Numbered from the stretch's first letter, positions 16,766 to 25,860 are shown. The stretch is 64,000 nucleotides of DNA from Deltaproteobacteria bacterium UBA6106 (GCA_002428485.1 DIWM01000023.1:53924-117923), one strand, 5' to 3'. The notes: generated by a model from the letters alone, not told the origin. Numbers and translations: made by a program.

Positions 16766-18380
16766 AGGTTGTAAACAAAACGGCACCCTCCCTGTCAACA
16801 CAGAGATCAACCCGATCATAGAAATCCCCAGAGAAGAAGGACACGGAGACTATTCTACAAATATCGCCTTTCTTCTTGCGCCGGCCCTGAAAAAAAATCC
16901 GAAAGCGGTCGCGGAAGATCTCGTGCAGCGCATGGATTTCGATGCCGTCTGCGACAAGATCGAGGTCGCGGGCAAAGGCTTTATTAATTTTTATGTAAAA
17001 GATGTCATCTGGCAGCAGCTCTTGCAGGATGCTTACGTCAATGGCATCGACGCCCTTTTTCCTGCAACGGGCCAGGGGGAAAAAGTGCTCATCGAGTTTG
17101 TCAGCGCAAACCCTACCGGCCCTCTGCACATCGGCCATGGCAGGGGAGCGGCTGTCGGAGACGTTCTCGCCAACATCCTTTCAAAGGCCGGCTACGCTGT
17201 AACAAAAGAATACTACATCAACGACGCAGGCAGGCAGATCAGGACGCTCGGCAGGTCAACGTTCCTCCGCTGGCAGGAGCTGAAGGGCCTCCAGGTATCT
17301 TACGAAAAGGACCTTTATCAGGGCGAATACATCAAGGACCTTGCCAGGGAGATCATTGACAAGCGCATCGAGGTCCCTCCGGGGGAGGAAGATGCCATAG
17401 CCCTTATGTCGCGATTTTCCGGCGACGCCATCATGAACGGCATCATGAAGGACCTTGAAGACTTCGGGGTCTGTTTCGACAGTTATTACAGGGAGTCCGG
17501 GCTCTATGAAAGAGGCGTTATCGACAGTACCCTTTCCCTGCTCAGGGACAAGGAGTACGCATATGAAAAAGACGGCGCCCTCTGGTTCCGAACAAGTGCA
17601 TTTGAAAAGGATGAGGACAGGGTCCTCATAAAATCTGACGGAGAAAAGACCTACTTCACATCAGATATAGCATATCATCGCGATAAATTTGGACGCTCCT
17701 ACGATACGCTCGTCGATATATGGGGCTCAGACCACCACGGGTATATACCGCGGCTGAAGGCCGGGATCCAGGCGCTCGGGAGAGACAAGGAAGACCTGAA
17801 GGTCATACTGATCCAGTTCGTTTCGCTCCTGAAGGATGGGAAGCCCATCGGCATGTCAACCCGGGCCGGGGCGTTTACCACGCTGAGAGAAGTCCTTGAC
17901 GAGGTCGGCAGGGACGCAGCGCGGTTCTTTTTTCTCATGAGAAAAAGCGACGCCCATCTCGAATTCGATCTCGACCTTGCCGTGAAGACCTCCAATGAAA
18001 ACCCCGTATACTACGTGCAGTATGCCCACGCGAGGATCATGAGCATCTTCAGAAACGCTGCCGGCGAGGGCATTGGCGTCGAGCAATTGAAAAAGGCCGG
18101 CCTGCACTGTCTGACGCAGGAGGACGAGATCAAGCTCATAAAAGGGATCATTCATTTCCATGACGTCATCGAGGGGTGCGCAAGAAGCTTCGAACCGCAC
18201 AGGATCACCTTTTATCTTCTTGATCTTGTGGGACATTTCCATAGCTATTACAATAAAACAAGGGTCCTCGTCGACGACAGGGAGCTGACCCTCGCGAGGT
18301 TGCTGCTTCTCCATATGCTCAGAGAGGTGATCCGGTCAGGCCTCAATATCCTTGGCGTATCCGCACCGGAGAAGATGTAA
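16722..18380 (+). CDS. argS: Arginyl-tRNA synthetase
   Basis: This class I synthetase attaches Arg to tRNA-Arg. The visible motifs are the N-terminal Add-1 domain (IEIPREEGHGDYSTNIAF), the HIGH box (NPTGPLHIGHGRG), the ArgRS-specific TSDIAYHRDKF, a KMSK-equivalent reading GMSTRAG, and a DALR anticodon-binding domain ending in GLNILGVSAPEKM. Length (about 552 residues) is normal. The ATG at 16722 or one at 16707 may be used; 16722 gives a typical N-terminus. It follows the Cys-rich small gene with overlap. Confidence 0.96.
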   Translation: MIKRNIATIIRDACEGCKQNGTLPVNTEINPIIEIPREEGHGDYSTNIAFLLAPALKKNPKAVAEDLVQRMDFDAVCDKIEVAGKGFINFYVKDVIWQQLLQDAYVNGIDALFPATGQGEKVLIEFVSANPTGPLHIGHGRGAAVGDVLANILSKAGYAVTKEYYINDAGRQIRTLGRSTFLRWQELKGLQVSYEKDLYQGEYIKDLAREIIDKRIEVPPGEEDAIALMSRFSGDAIMNGIMKDLEDFGVCFDSYYRESGLYERGVIDSTLSLLRDKEYAYEKDGALWFRTSAFEKDEDRVLIKSDGEKTYFTSDIAYHRDKFGRSYDTLVDIWGSDHHGYIPRLKAGIQALGRDKEDLKVILIQFVSLLKDGKPIGMSTRAGAFTTLREVLDEVGRDAARFFFLMRKSDAHLEFDLDLAVKTSNENPVYYVQYAHARIMSIFRNAAGEGIGVEQLKKAGLHCLTQEDEIKLIKGIIHFHDVIEGCARSFEPHRITFYLLDLVGHFHSYYNKTRVLVDDRELTLARLLLLHMLREVIRSGLNILGVSAPEKM

Positions 18381-18385
18381 AAATA

Positions 18386-18457
18386 CCGTGAAACGTAAGG
18401 CGTCAGGCGTGAGGTGATCTAACCCCTTACGACTTACGCCTCACGACTTACGGGTTT
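18386..18457. repeat. Inverted heptamer array of CTYACGN type, copy 1
   Basis: A left arm of CGTAAGG/CGTCAGG/CGTGAGG units and a right arm of CTTACGA/CTTACGC/CTCACGA units are separated by about a dozen bases, forming an imperfect hairpin between argS and lepB. No U-tract follows, so it is not a classical terminator. Confidence 0.85.
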
Positions 18458-18469
18458 TATGGAGGTTTG

Positions 18470-19147
18470 ATGGGTAAAAAAAATAAAAAGAACACGCCGG
18501 CGGCAGATAGCAAACCGGCAGAGTTTCAGAAGGCCAAGAGCAAGACCAGGGAGTATATAGAGTCCCTTATTATAGCGGCGATTATTGCCTTTTTTGTCCG
18601 CAGCTTCTTTGTTCAGGCATTCAAGATACCGTCAAGCTCCATGGAACCGACGCTTCTTATCGGCGATCACCTTCTCGTCAACAGGCTTAGCTACGTTGTA
18701 AAGGTGCCGTTCACCGATATTGTCATCTTCGAGTTCGACAAACCAGACCGGGGCGACGTCATTGTCTTCCGCTATCCCGTGGACAGGAGCAAAGACTTTA
18801 TAAAAAGGGTGATCGCAAAGGAAGGCGATACCGTAGAGGTCAAAGACAAGATCATCTATGTAAACGGCAAAAAGATCGAGGATCCATGGGGCTACCGTTC
18901 ACATGAACCTCCCATACCCGGTTTTCTCTCTCCCAAGGATAATTTGCAGCCCCTGGAGGTGCCGAAGGATTCTTATTTCGTTATGGGCGACAACAGGGAC
19001 AGGAGCCTTGACAGCAGGTTCTGGGGCTTCGTGAAAAAAGAAGACCTTGTGGGAAAGGCCTTCATCCTCTATTTTTCGTGGGACAGAAATTCGGACAACC
19101 CTCTCCATTATGTGAGGTGGCTCCGCATCGGCAGGACGATACGATAG
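18470..19147 (+). CDS. lepB: Signal peptidase I
   Basis: LepB removes Sec and Tat signal peptides at the outer face of the inner membrane. The ATG at 18470 follows GGAGG by four bases. After a lysine-rich cytoplasmic start comes one transmembrane helix (IIAAIIAFFVRSFFV). The Ser/Lys dyad is visible: Ser57 in PSSSMEPTL and Lys112 in FIKRVIAKEGD. The later motif VMGDNRDRSLDSRFWG is box E of the family. At 225 residues it is the normal compact form. It would process the many exported proteins encoded nearby. Confidence 0.97.
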   Translation: MGKKNKKNTPAADSKPAEFQKAKSKTREYIESLIIAAIIAFFVRSFFVQAFKIPSSSMEPTLLIGDHLLVNRLSYVVKVPFTDIVIFEFDKPDRGDVIVFRYPVDRSKDFIKRVIAKEGDTVEVKDKIIYVNGKKIEDPWGYRSHEPPIPGFLSPKDNLQPLEVPKDSYFVMGDNRDRSLDSRFWGFVKKEDLVGKAFILYFSWDRNSDNPLHYVRWLRIGRTIR

Positions 19148-19149
19148 CA

Positions 19150-19332
19150 AGCTCATGGCTGATAGCAAACAAGATGCTGGATGCTCGATACTTGATGCTC
19201 GCAAAAGCCACATCACTTTACCCTCTGACGACAATTCAGAAAAAACTTCGTTCCTCATTCCTTGATCCCTGTCCTTTGCAGGGCATTTGACAAATATCCA
19301 GTATCCAGTGACGAGTATCCAGTATCCTTTTC
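19150..19332. repeat. Heptamer arrays between lepB and the TPR gene
   Basis: A short GCTSATR run (19152-19170) is followed by GATGCTG/GATGCTC/GATACTT units (19178-19203). After about 90 unique bases comes the inverted partner, TATCCAG units (19292-19325). The two TGGATRC-type arms point toward each other. The 3' array is partly open in the frame of the TPR gene, but the real start lies downstream. Confidence 0.75.
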
Positions 19333-19375
19333 TGCTTATGGATTTTCAAGGATACATGTGGTATTATTTTTCATA

Positions 19376-21037
19376 ATGAAAAGGTTTTTTGTTTTTTTAT
19401 TGCTCACTGTCCTGCCCTTTCCCCTTCTTGGGAGCGATTATTCATCATCGATCGAATTCTTCTTAAAAGGCTACAGGAGCGAACTGCACGGCGAACACGA
19501 AACGGCCCTGGCATATTACATGGCGGCATTGAAATTCAATCCTGCTTCTTCTGAGATCAGGGCCGAGCTTGCCTTTCTCTATATAAAGAAAGGAGACACG
19601 GCCAGGTCAGAAGAACTGCTCAAAGAGGCGATCGAAATCAATCCTACGAACCGGGATGCCCTATTCCTTCTCGCCGGTATATATTCAGCACAGGGCAAGC
19701 TCGCAACAGCAAAAACCCTTTACGGGAAATGTATCGCCCTCAACCCCGAGGATACTGAAGCCTACCTCTATCTCGGTTCTCTGTATGTCGCAGAAAAGCA
19801 CTATAAAGACGCACTGATCACCTACGAAAAGATACTTGTATATGACAGCGACAATATCATAGCCCTCTATTATACGGCAAGGCTGGCCGCCGAGACCAAA
19901 GACAATAAAAAGGCAAATGCTCACTACAACAAGGTTCTTGAACTGAAACCAAACTTCGAGCCGGCTTTGCTCGACCTCGGCACTATCAATGAAATCGAAG
20001 GGGATTTTGAGAAGGCAATAGAATACTACCAGCGCGTTATCTCCATCGACCCCACAAACAAAAAGGCACGTTCGAGAATCGCCGCGATATTTATCAAACA
20101 AAAGGAGTACGATAAAGCCATCCTCGAATTCGAGGAGCTATCCGGGATCGACAGAAAGGACCTTTCCATAAGGATACGCATAGGGCTTCTTCACCTTGAA
20201 CAAAGAAGATTCGATGAAGCGATAAGGGAATTTAATTTTGTGCTCGCATCTTCTCCCGGCAACAATATCGTTCGGCTCTACCTTGCCATGTCATGGAAAG
20301 AAAAAGGCGACCTGAAGAATGCCATAGAGGAGTTTCTTAAAGTAGATCCAAAATCTGAAGAGTTCTCCAATGCATCGAAAAACCTCGTATTTCTTTATAT
20401 CAAAACGGGCGCTCCGGATGAAGGCATTCGGACAATGGAGCGCTACCTGCGCGAGGTACCGCCTACCGCCGAGCTCTTGATGCTGCTGTCGATGCTTTAC
20501 GAAGAAAAGGAGGACTATGAAAATGGCATCGCTTCATTAGAGCAGGCGCGGAAGATAGACCCGAACAATGCAGATGTCTTATACCAGATGGGCATGCTCA
20601 ACGAAAAGAAAGGCAGTACCGAGAAGGCGCTGACATTGATGGAAGAGGTGCTGAAGATCGATTCAGAATATGCCAACGCATTGAACTTTATCGGCTACAC
20701 CTGGGCCGAAAAAGGGATAAGGCTCGACGAGGCTGAGGTGATGATCAAAAAAGCCATAGCAAAGAAGCCCGACGACGGATATATCCTCGATAGCCTGGGA
20801 TGGGTCTACTACAAAAAAGGTGATTACACCGGGGCGCTGGCAGCAATACTGAAGGCGCATCAATTGATGCCTGACGATCCGACCATTGCCGAACACCTCG
20901 GTGACGTTTATGCAAGTATGAAAGAACACTCCAAGGCCATTCATTACTACGGCAAATCCATCCAGTTGGAAAAAAAAGAAGAAAAAAGAAAGGCCATTGA
21001 AGAAAAGATGAGGCAGCTCAAAGAGAGTAAGAAGTGA
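19376..21037 (+). CDS. Exported tetratricopeptide-repeat protein
   Basis: The chosen ATG gives a signal peptide (MKRFFVFLLLTVLPFPLLGS). An upstream in-frame extension would be translated repeat DNA. The 553-residue chain is almost wholly TPR units of 34 residues (for example AEIRAELAFLYIKKG-like helices, TEAYLYLGSLYVAEKHYKDA, GYILDSLGWVYYKKGDYTGA), about 14 in number. The final FIGYTWAEKG and LDSLGWVYYKKG units resemble TPR proteins associated with exopolysaccharide or outer-membrane lipoprotein systems. It precedes a lipoprotein gene on the same strand, which supports a role as an envelope scaffold. No enzymatic domain is visible. Confidence 0.88.
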   Translation: MKRFFVFLLLTVLPFPLLGSDYSSSIEFFLKGYRSELHGEHETALAYYMAALKFNPASSEIRAELAFLYIKKGDTARSEELLKEAIEINPTNRDALFLLAGIYSAQGKLATAKTLYGKCIALNPEDTEAYLYLGSLYVAEKHYKDALITYEKILVYDSDNIIALYYTARLAAETKDNKKANAHYNKVLELKPNFEPALLDLGTINEIEGDFEKAIEYYQRVISIDPTNKKARSRIAAIFIKQKEYDKAILEFEELSGIDRKDLSIRIRIGLLHLEQRRFDEAIREFNFVLASSPGNNIVRLYLAMSWKEKGDLKNAIEEFLKVDPKSEEFSNASKNLVFLYIKTGAPDEGIRTMERYLREVPPTAELLMLLSMLYEEKEDYENGIASLEQARKIDPNNADVLYQMGMLNEKKGSTEKALTLMEEVLKIDSEYANALNFIGYTWAEKGIRLDEAEVMIKKAIAKKPDDGYILDSLGWVYYKKGDYTGALAAILKAHQLMPDDPTIAEHLGDVYASMKEHSKAIHYYGKSIQLEKKEEKRKAIEEKMRQLKESKK

Positions 21038-21044
21038 AGAGCAT

Positions 21045-21113
21045 CCGTGAGGTGTAAGGCGTGAGGCGTGAGGCGATTTTACCCCTTACGAATTACGACT
21101 CACGGCTTACGAG
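21045..21113. repeat. Inverted heptamer array of CTYACGN type, copy 2
   Basis: The left arm (GTGAGGC-type units) and right arm (CTTACGA, ATTACGA, CTCACGG, CTTACGA) flank GATTTTACCCC. The same centre occurs in the other copies at 38263 and 50078. It separates two co-directional genes. Confidence 0.85.
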
Positions 21114-21131
21114 TTCAATTTCGTCTGGCCT

Positions 21132-21683
21132 ATGAAGCTAAAACTTACCATACTCTGTCTGGCGATCCTTTTGCATTCCTGCGCGATGGTTCCGAAAAAG
21201 GCTGCCCGCGTCGCCTGGCCTGACCGCATACAGTATATGGCCGCCCTCTGTGAGCTTGACATGTCATGGAAGGAAATGACCTATTCCGGCACCATGTCCT
21301 TGCAGGTCGATTATCCTGATGCGCTTCTTGTTGAGGTCTACGGGCCTTTTGGCAATACCGCCATGTATATCAAAAAGGACAGGAACGGCTTTCTTCTTGA
21401 GAACCAGGAGGTCAAGGATACGGACGAGGGTAAATTCGAGAAAGAGTTCGGCATACAATTGAGCGACTTTATCGATGACATCACGATGAATAACACAAGG
21501 GAACCAGCCGGGAAAGGCTCTCCCGTTGTACGGCGGAGAGGGTATACGGTGACCTACGGGCTTGACAATGACGAAAACAAGATATGCTGGCATGGCGATG
21601 ACGGCCATATCTGCATACAATTTCTCGAGGTATCCTTCGAGAGAGGACAGGGTCTTGGAAAAGGTACTCCTGCAGGCATGTGA
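21132..21683 (+). CDS. Outer-membrane lipoprotein, LolB/DUF4292-like
   Basis: The 183-residue protein has a lipoprotein signal peptide with lipobox LLHSC (Cys16). The following region (MSWKEMTYSGTMSLQVDYPDALLVEVYGPFGNTAMYI) is built like the incomplete beta-barrel of LolB and DUF4292 proteins, which carry lipid or lipoprotein across the periplasm. The C-terminal third is basic. It overlaps the start of the DUF362 gene by about 86 bases in another frame. A LolB-like role is inference from fold pattern and lipidation. Confidence 0.75.
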   Translation: MKLKLTILCLAILLHSCAMVPKKAARVAWPDRIQYMAALCELDMSWKEMTYSGTMSLQVDYPDALLVEVYGPFGNTAMYIKKDRNGFLLENQEVKDTDEGKFEKEFGIQLSDFIDDITMNNTREPAGKGSPVVRRRGYTVTYGLDNDENKICWHGDDGHICIQFLEVSFERGQGLGKGTPAGM

Positions 21684-22719
21684 CCGATACGAACAAACAG
21701 GCCTGAAGGATTTTTTTCTCAAAGGCCTCCAGACCCTGGGGCTCCGCGTCGACAAACAGGCAGTCCTCCTGAAACCCAATCTTTTGAGCAGTAAACCTCC
21801 AGAAAAAGCAGTCACCACTCATCCCGAGTTCATCAGGGCGCTTACTGAAATCCTTCTGGACCATGGGTGTCAAATCACGATCGGGGACAGTCCCGGCTAT
21901 GAATCAACATCAAAAGTACTTAAAAATTGTGGTATTATGAATATTATTAAATATTATGGTTTAACTATATCACCTTTTGACCTTAAAATTATAAAGAAAT
22001 ATGATGGAATATCACCATATAAGCAGTTTACCTTCGGTGAAGACCCAAAGGATTACGACCTTATCGTCAACCTTCCCAAGCTTAAGACCCATACGATGAT
22101 GGGTTTGACCCTGGGGGTCAAAAACACCTTTGGCTTCATACATTCCCTGGAGAAGGCAAGGTGGCATCTGAGGGCAGGCCAGGACAGGATGCTTTTTGCA
22201 TCGGCCCTCATCGATATCCACTCCATAGTCAACCCCCACCTGACGATACTTGACGGAATCCTCGGCATGGATGGAGACGGCCCGTCGAACGGGAGGCCCC
22301 GGAATCTCGGGGTCGTTGCCATGAGCACAAGCGCCTTCATACTCGACGACGCCATTGAAAAGCTCGTCCGGCTGCCCCATCCCCTTCCTATCACGGCACT
22401 TGCCCGAAAACACGGCATCATCAAAGAATATGAGACAGCAGCCTATGGTTCCCCCGTGATCGAAGACTTCAGGATGCCCAACACCATGGCCACCGATTGG
22501 AGCATCCCGCAACCTGTCAAAACTTTCCTCAAAAACGCCTTCGTCAAAAAACCAAAGATCATGAGGGCGGCCTGCAGGCAATGCGGCGTCTGCGTAAAGG
22601 TATGTCCCGCAGGGGCGCTTTCAATGAGACCGGATGAACCGCCTGTGTTTGACTACAAAAAATGCATTCGCTGTTACTGCTGCCAGGAGATGTGCCCGGA
22701 AGGGGCAATAAGAATATAA
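21598..22719 (+). CDS. DUF362 protein with C-terminal 2x[4Fe-4S] ferredoxin domain
   Basis: The DUF362 region (about 40-250) shows KQAVLLKPNLLS, GDSPGYEST, NLPKLKTHTMMGLTLGVKN and a long DGILGMDGDGPSNG motif. The last 60 residues carry two ferredoxin clusters (CRQCGVCVKVCPAGAL and CIRCYCCQEMCPEGAI). DUF362 proteins are widespread in anaerobes and linked to electron transfer or cofactor work, but no reaction is established. The start is uncertain: ATG codons at 21562, 21592 and 21598 all lie within the lipoprotein gene; 21598 gives the most family-like N-terminus. Confidence 0.85.
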   Translation: MTAISAYNFSRYPSREDRVLEKVLLQACDRYEQTGLKDFFLKGLQTLGLRVDKQAVLLKPNLLSSKPPEKAVTTHPEFIRALTEILLDHGCQITIGDSPGYESTSKVLKNCGIMNIIKYYGLTISPFDLKIIKKYDGISPYKQFTFGEDPKDYDLIVNLPKLKTHTMMGLTLGVKNTFGFIHSLEKARWHLRAGQDRMLFASALIDIHSIVNPHLTILDGILGMDGDGPSNGRPRNLGVVAMSTSAFILDDAIEKLVRLPHPLPITALARKHGIIKEYETAAYGSPVIEDFRMPNTMATDWSIPQPVKTFLKNAFVKKPKIMRAACRQCGVCVKVCPAGALSMRPDEPPVFDYKKCIRCYCCQEMCPEGAIRI

Positions 22720-22774
22720 CCAAGATACGCCAAATCACCAAACACCAATAACCAAACAAAAAGCTCTCCAAGGT

Positions 22775-22802
22775 TTTGCCATGAGTTATCAGCTATGAGC
22801 CA
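22775..22802. repeat. Heptamer array that supplies the end of the DUF3343 gene
   Basis: Inverted GCTSATR units (ATGAGTT, ATCAGCT, ATGAGCC) occupy the gap between two convergent genes. Read on the minus strand, GGCTCATAGCTGA gives the last codons and the TGA stop of the DUF3343 protein. Confidence 0.8.
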
Positions 22803-23028
22803 AGAACTGATATTCTTTCCCGTCATAGGAAACACATTTGTCCATCTCGATACCGTTTATATACGGCATTATACCTTCCAGATCGCCTCTCAGTTTTATG
22901 CACATCCCGCAGTCTGAGCTTAGGTTCCTCGGTACAGGAACAAGCTCAATGTCCACATCACGTCCTTTCAATGCCTTCTCAGCCTTCAGGACATCGTGGA
23001 TGGTGAAAAAGATCAGGAAATATATCAT
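22789..23028 (-). CDS. DUF3343 (putative Se/S carrier-like) small protein
   Basis: The ATG at 23028 follows GAGGAAC. The 79-residue protein reads IYFLIFFTIHDVLKAEKALKG, then VPVPRNLSSDCGMCIKL, the hallmark of the DUF3343/Se-S-carrier-like family; its Cys pair (DCGMC) could carry persulfide or selenium. It lies downstream of a cysteine desulfurase on the same strand, the classic partner of this family. Its last residues (LAHS) and TGA stop lie inside a GCTSATR heptamer array, so the original C-terminus may have differed. Confidence 0.8.
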   Translation of the reverse strand: MIYFLIFFTIHDVLKAEKALKGRDVDIELVPVPRNLSSDCGMCIKLRGDLEGIMPYINGIEMDKCVSYDGKEYQFLAHS

Positions 23029-23109
23029 AACAGTTCCTCTACAATGTGCAGCGAACAGCAATCAACAATAAACCCCGTCTTATTGAGTTTATAGCGTTCA
23101 TTTGATTTG

Positions 23110-23140
23110 CCATGAGCTACGAGCTATCAGCTATGAGCCG
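23110..23140. repeat. Heptamer array that supplies the end of the cysteine desulfurase gene
   Basis: Units ATGAGCT, ACGAGCT, ATCAGCT, ATGAGCC run at 7-base spacing. On the minus strand they encode the last three residues (AHS) and the TGA stop of the desulfurase, exactly the same junction as in the DUF3343 gene 330 bases away. Confidence 0.8.
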
Positions 23141-24275
23141 AAGTTTTTCCTGCTATCTCACGTACCGCATCGATGAATACGGCAATCTCTTCGTCCGTTG
23201 TAAAGTACCCGGGCGCGGCCCTCACGGTGCCTTCCGGGAAGCTGCCGATCGTCCTGTGCGCTGCAGGCGCACAATGCAGCCCTACCCGCGTATATATCTC
23301 CCGCTTATTGAGCTCATAGCCCACTTCAGAGGGCAATTTTCCCTCAATGTTGAATGATATGACGGGCAACTGATTCCCATCGTCCTTATCCCCGTATATT
23401 ACGACCTGCGGGATATCGGACAACCCGCTGAGAATGGATTGCCGCAAATCCTGTTTTCTTCTGATGATCGTCTCGATGCCGGTCCTTTCGATAAAGCTTA
23501 AGCCCCCGAGGAGCGCTGCGATACCCGGGGTGTTGGGTGTGCCGCTCTCGTACCGGTCAGGCAAAAACATAGGTTGCTCGATAGATTCCGACCTGCTCCC
23601 TGTGCCTCCGAATTTCAGCGGGGCGAGCTCTATCCCGTTCCGTATATAAATGGCGCCAAGTCCCTGGATGCCATAAAGCGATTTATGGCAGGAAAAGCAA
23701 AGTATATCAATATTGTCTTCCTCAACGTTAACCGGGAAGGAACCAGCCGTCTGGCATGCATCGACGATGAGGGCGATCCCCCCTATCATCTTTTTTATCT
23801 CGCCGACCGGCTGGACTTTGCCTATTATGTTCGACCCGTGGTTGATGACCACCGCCTTTGTTTTCTTGCGTATGAGCTTCTTTATATCTCCCACATCGAG
23901 GTTGCCATCGGGCGAACATTGCACGACAGAGATGCCGACCCCTTTCTCTTTGCTGAGGAACATAAGGGGGCGCATCACTGAATTATGCTCCAGCGAAGTG
24001 GTGATCACATGGTCCTTTTCTTTTAAAAGCCCAAGGATAGCAAGGTTCAACGATTCGGTCCCGTTCTGGGTAAAAATGATCCGCTCTGAATCCATTACGC
24101 AAAACAGGGCTGCAAGTTTTTCCCGCGCCTCGAAGATGGATCGTGCGGCAGCCAGGGAAAGGGCATGCCCGCTCCTGCCGGGATTGCCGCCAACATTCAG
24201 TACAAAATCGTTCAGAAAATCAATCGTTTCTTTTGGCTTCGGGAACGAAGTCGCAGCATTGTCTAGATAGATCAT
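23127..24275 (-). CDS. Cysteine desulfurase family protein (class V aminotransferase)
   Basis: The PLP enzyme releases sulfur (or selenium) from cysteine as an enzyme persulfide. The 382-residue protein starts MIYLDNAATSFPKP; the PLP-binding Lys is in SCHKSLYGIQG, and the conserved active-site Cys is in GLHCAPAAHRTIG, the loop that distinguishes this subfamily from NifS/IscS. The immediate downstream gene is a Se/S-carrier-like protein, suggesting that the pair mobilises Se or S together rather than feeding IscU. The C-terminal AHS and the TGA stop come from a heptamer repeat, as in its neighbour. Confidence 0.92.
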   Translation of the reverse strand: MIYLDNAATSFPKPKETIDFLNDFVLNVGGNPGRSGHALSLAAARSIFEAREKLAALFCVMDSERIIFTQNGTESLNLAILGLLKEKDHVITTSLEHNSVMRPLMFLSKEKGVGISVVQCSPDGNLDVGDIKKLIRKKTKAVVINHGSNIIGKVQPVGEIKKMIGGIALIVDACQTAGSFPVNVEEDNIDILCFSCHKSLYGIQGLGAIYIRNGIELAPLKFGGTGSRSESIEQPMFLPDRYESGTPNTPGIAALLGGLSFIERTGIETIIRRKQDLRQSILSGLSDIPQVVIYGDKDDGNQLPVISFNIEGKLPSEVGYELNKREIYTRVGLHCAPAAHRTIGSFPEGTVRAAPGYFTTDEEIAVFIDAVREIAGKTSAHS

Positions 24276-24456
24276 ATCAGGTTTTCTATTTTAGAAAATT
24301 ATTTATTGCATAGCAAATAGATAATATGAATAAATAGGCGCTGACTAATAGTCTTGAAAAAAAAATCATTTTTTTACATAGCGGTCACTCAAATACGTAG
24401 AAAAAAAGCACCAAATATGTTCAAATATAAAACAGTTTACGCGCTTGCGGTGAAAT
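24276..24456. other. AT-rich divergent intergenic region
   Basis: This gap separates the desulfurase start (minus strand) from an unknown gene (plus strand). It is strongly AT-rich with several A and T tracts (24358-24376), so it probably holds both promoters, but I cannot assign a convincing -35/-10 pair. It is one of the few gaps with no heptamer repeat. Confidence 0.5.
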
Positions 24457-25110
24457 ATGGAATTACAAAGCCCATTGCCGGATCATTATCACATACTGGC
24501 CGAAGAGTTAAGGCCTATTGACGTTATGCTTCGGGAAGTCCTTATGTATTACCCTTCTCCCGAAGGCCGGCCCCTGGAGGGCATCTCGGCGCTCATCGAT
24601 GAGATGAACAGCGTACTCAAAAAAAACTTCGAAGCCCTGACAAGCGCCACTCTTAATCTCACGACGGAAGTCCTGTTAAAGGGGCATGCCCCGAGGGAAA
24701 CGGTGAAGGAGGCAGTGGCCCGCATAGAAGAACCGCTCCTCAACATGCTCACCTCCTATCACGATTTCTGGAAACGGCCGTTCCCTCCCGGCATGGAGGA
24801 TGGACAGTCCCTTTTTACCAACATCCTCAGGAAACCTGTGGAAGAATACCTTAAGCAGCTCGAAAACGTTCTGTCCTTTATCGACAACCCTGACGAAACA
24901 CCGGGAAAATATGATGCTGGCATAATAGATCTGAAGAGCGTCTTCGATATCGAGGACGAGGTAAATGTTTTCCATGAATGGCTGACAAAAACAAGCAAAC
25001 CTGAAAAAAAGATCGCCGCAAAAGGCCTCTGGGTATTGCTGTTTGCTCTATCCACCGGGTTCGCCATGGCCTTCCTGGCCATAACGAAGTCAGGCGAAAA
25101 AGGCAAATAA
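24457..25110 (+). CDS. Unknown tail-anchored helical protein
   Basis: The 217-residue protein is predicted mostly alpha-helical (for example PIDVMLREVLMYYPSPEGRP, LIDEMNSVLKKNFEALTSA) and acidic. It has one hydrophobic segment near the C-terminus (LWVLLFALSTGFAMAFLAI) followed by TKSGEKGK, which suggests a tail-anchored membrane protein with the bulk in the cytoplasm. I do not recognise a family. It lies 20 bases before an acetyltransferase gene on the same strand and is probably co-transcribed with it. Confidence 0.7.
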   Translation: MELQSPLPDHYHILAEELRPIDVMLREVLMYYPSPEGRPLEGISALIDEMNSVLKKNFEALTSATLNLTTEVLLKGHAPRETVKEAVARIEEPLLNMLTSYHDFWKRPFPPGMEDGQSLFTNILRKPVEEYLKQLENVLSFIDNPDETPGKYDAGIIDLKSVFDIEDEVNVFHEWLTKTSKPEKKIAAKGLWVLLFALSTGFAMAFLAITKSGEKGK

Positions 25111-25130
25111 CATTTACAGGGAGGGTGCCT

Positions 25131-25853
25131 ATGGGAAAAATTCTCAATAAAAAATTCGAAGAGATCAAGGGGATCATCGACAAAGGGCTCAATGCAAAAA
25201 GTACGATCGAGGTCCTGAATGCTCTCGATGCACCTCCCTATACGCGGGAGCTTATTGAAGAGCTGGAACTTTACAGCGAACTTCTTCCACTGGGGCGCGA
25301 ACATCCCTTTACACCGGAACAGCGGTACCTCCACTTCCTCTGGGATACATTTGACAAGCTTCCCCTATGCCTCTTTATAAACTTTGCGATCCTTTTCAGG
25401 AGGCTCATTGCAGAGCATCTCTTTAAAAGATGCGGCACAGGGTTCATCGCCGACGAAAATTTCAGGTTCAACTTCGGCCAGAATATCGAGGTAGGCGACT
25501 TTACCTTTTTCAATCGCAATGTCTATATCGACTCCAAGGGAGGGGTCACCATCGGCAATTATGTCGCGCTCACGGAAGACGTCAGGATCTTTACCCATTC
25601 ACACTCTGAGGCATCCCACATTACCCGTGAATACCGACCTGTCGTGATCAAAGACTATGCGAAAGTATACACCGGCGCGGTGATACTGCCGGGAGTAACC
25701 ATAGGCGAGCAGGCCATCGTCGCCTCTCATTCAATGGTTACGGCCGATGTGCCCCCAAATACCGTCGTCGCAGGAATGCCGGCAAAAGTGATCAGAGAGA
25801 GAAGAACAGAGGGCAGAACCGGGGCAGACCTGGACCATCTGTGGCTGTATTAA
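25131..25853 (+). CDS. Hexapeptide-repeat O-acyltransferase (maltose/NodL type)
   Basis: The ATG at 25131 follows GGGAGG. The first ~95 residues are helical and specific to this protein. From about residue 100 the left-handed beta-helix appears (NFGQNIEVGDFTFFNRNVYI, GGVTIGNYVALTEDVRIFTHSHS), with the catalytic His in THSH and the closing VTADVPPNTVVAGMPAKVI loop typical of the NodL/LacA/Maa group. It would transfer acetyl from acetyl-CoA to a sugar or similar hydroxyl. The acceptor is unknown, and the long N-terminal part is unusual for the group. Confidence 0.85.
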   Translation: MGKILNKKFEEIKGIIDKGLNAKSTIEVLNALDAPPYTRELIEELELYSELLPLGREHPFTPEQRYLHFLWDTFDKLPLCLFINFAILFRRLIAEHLFKRCGTGFIADENFRFNFGQNIEVGDFTFFNRNVYIDSKGGVTIGNYVALTEDVRIFTHSHSEASHITREYRPVVIKDYAKVYTGAVILPGVTIGEQAIVASHSMVTADVPPNTVVAGMPAKVIRERRTEGRTGADLDHLWLY

Positions 25854-25860
25854 CTGCATA

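Noticed and set aside
19262..19375. Upstream extension of the TPR protein
   Set aside because: The extra residues would be encoded by a TGGATRC-type repeat and would hide the signal peptide that begins at 19376.
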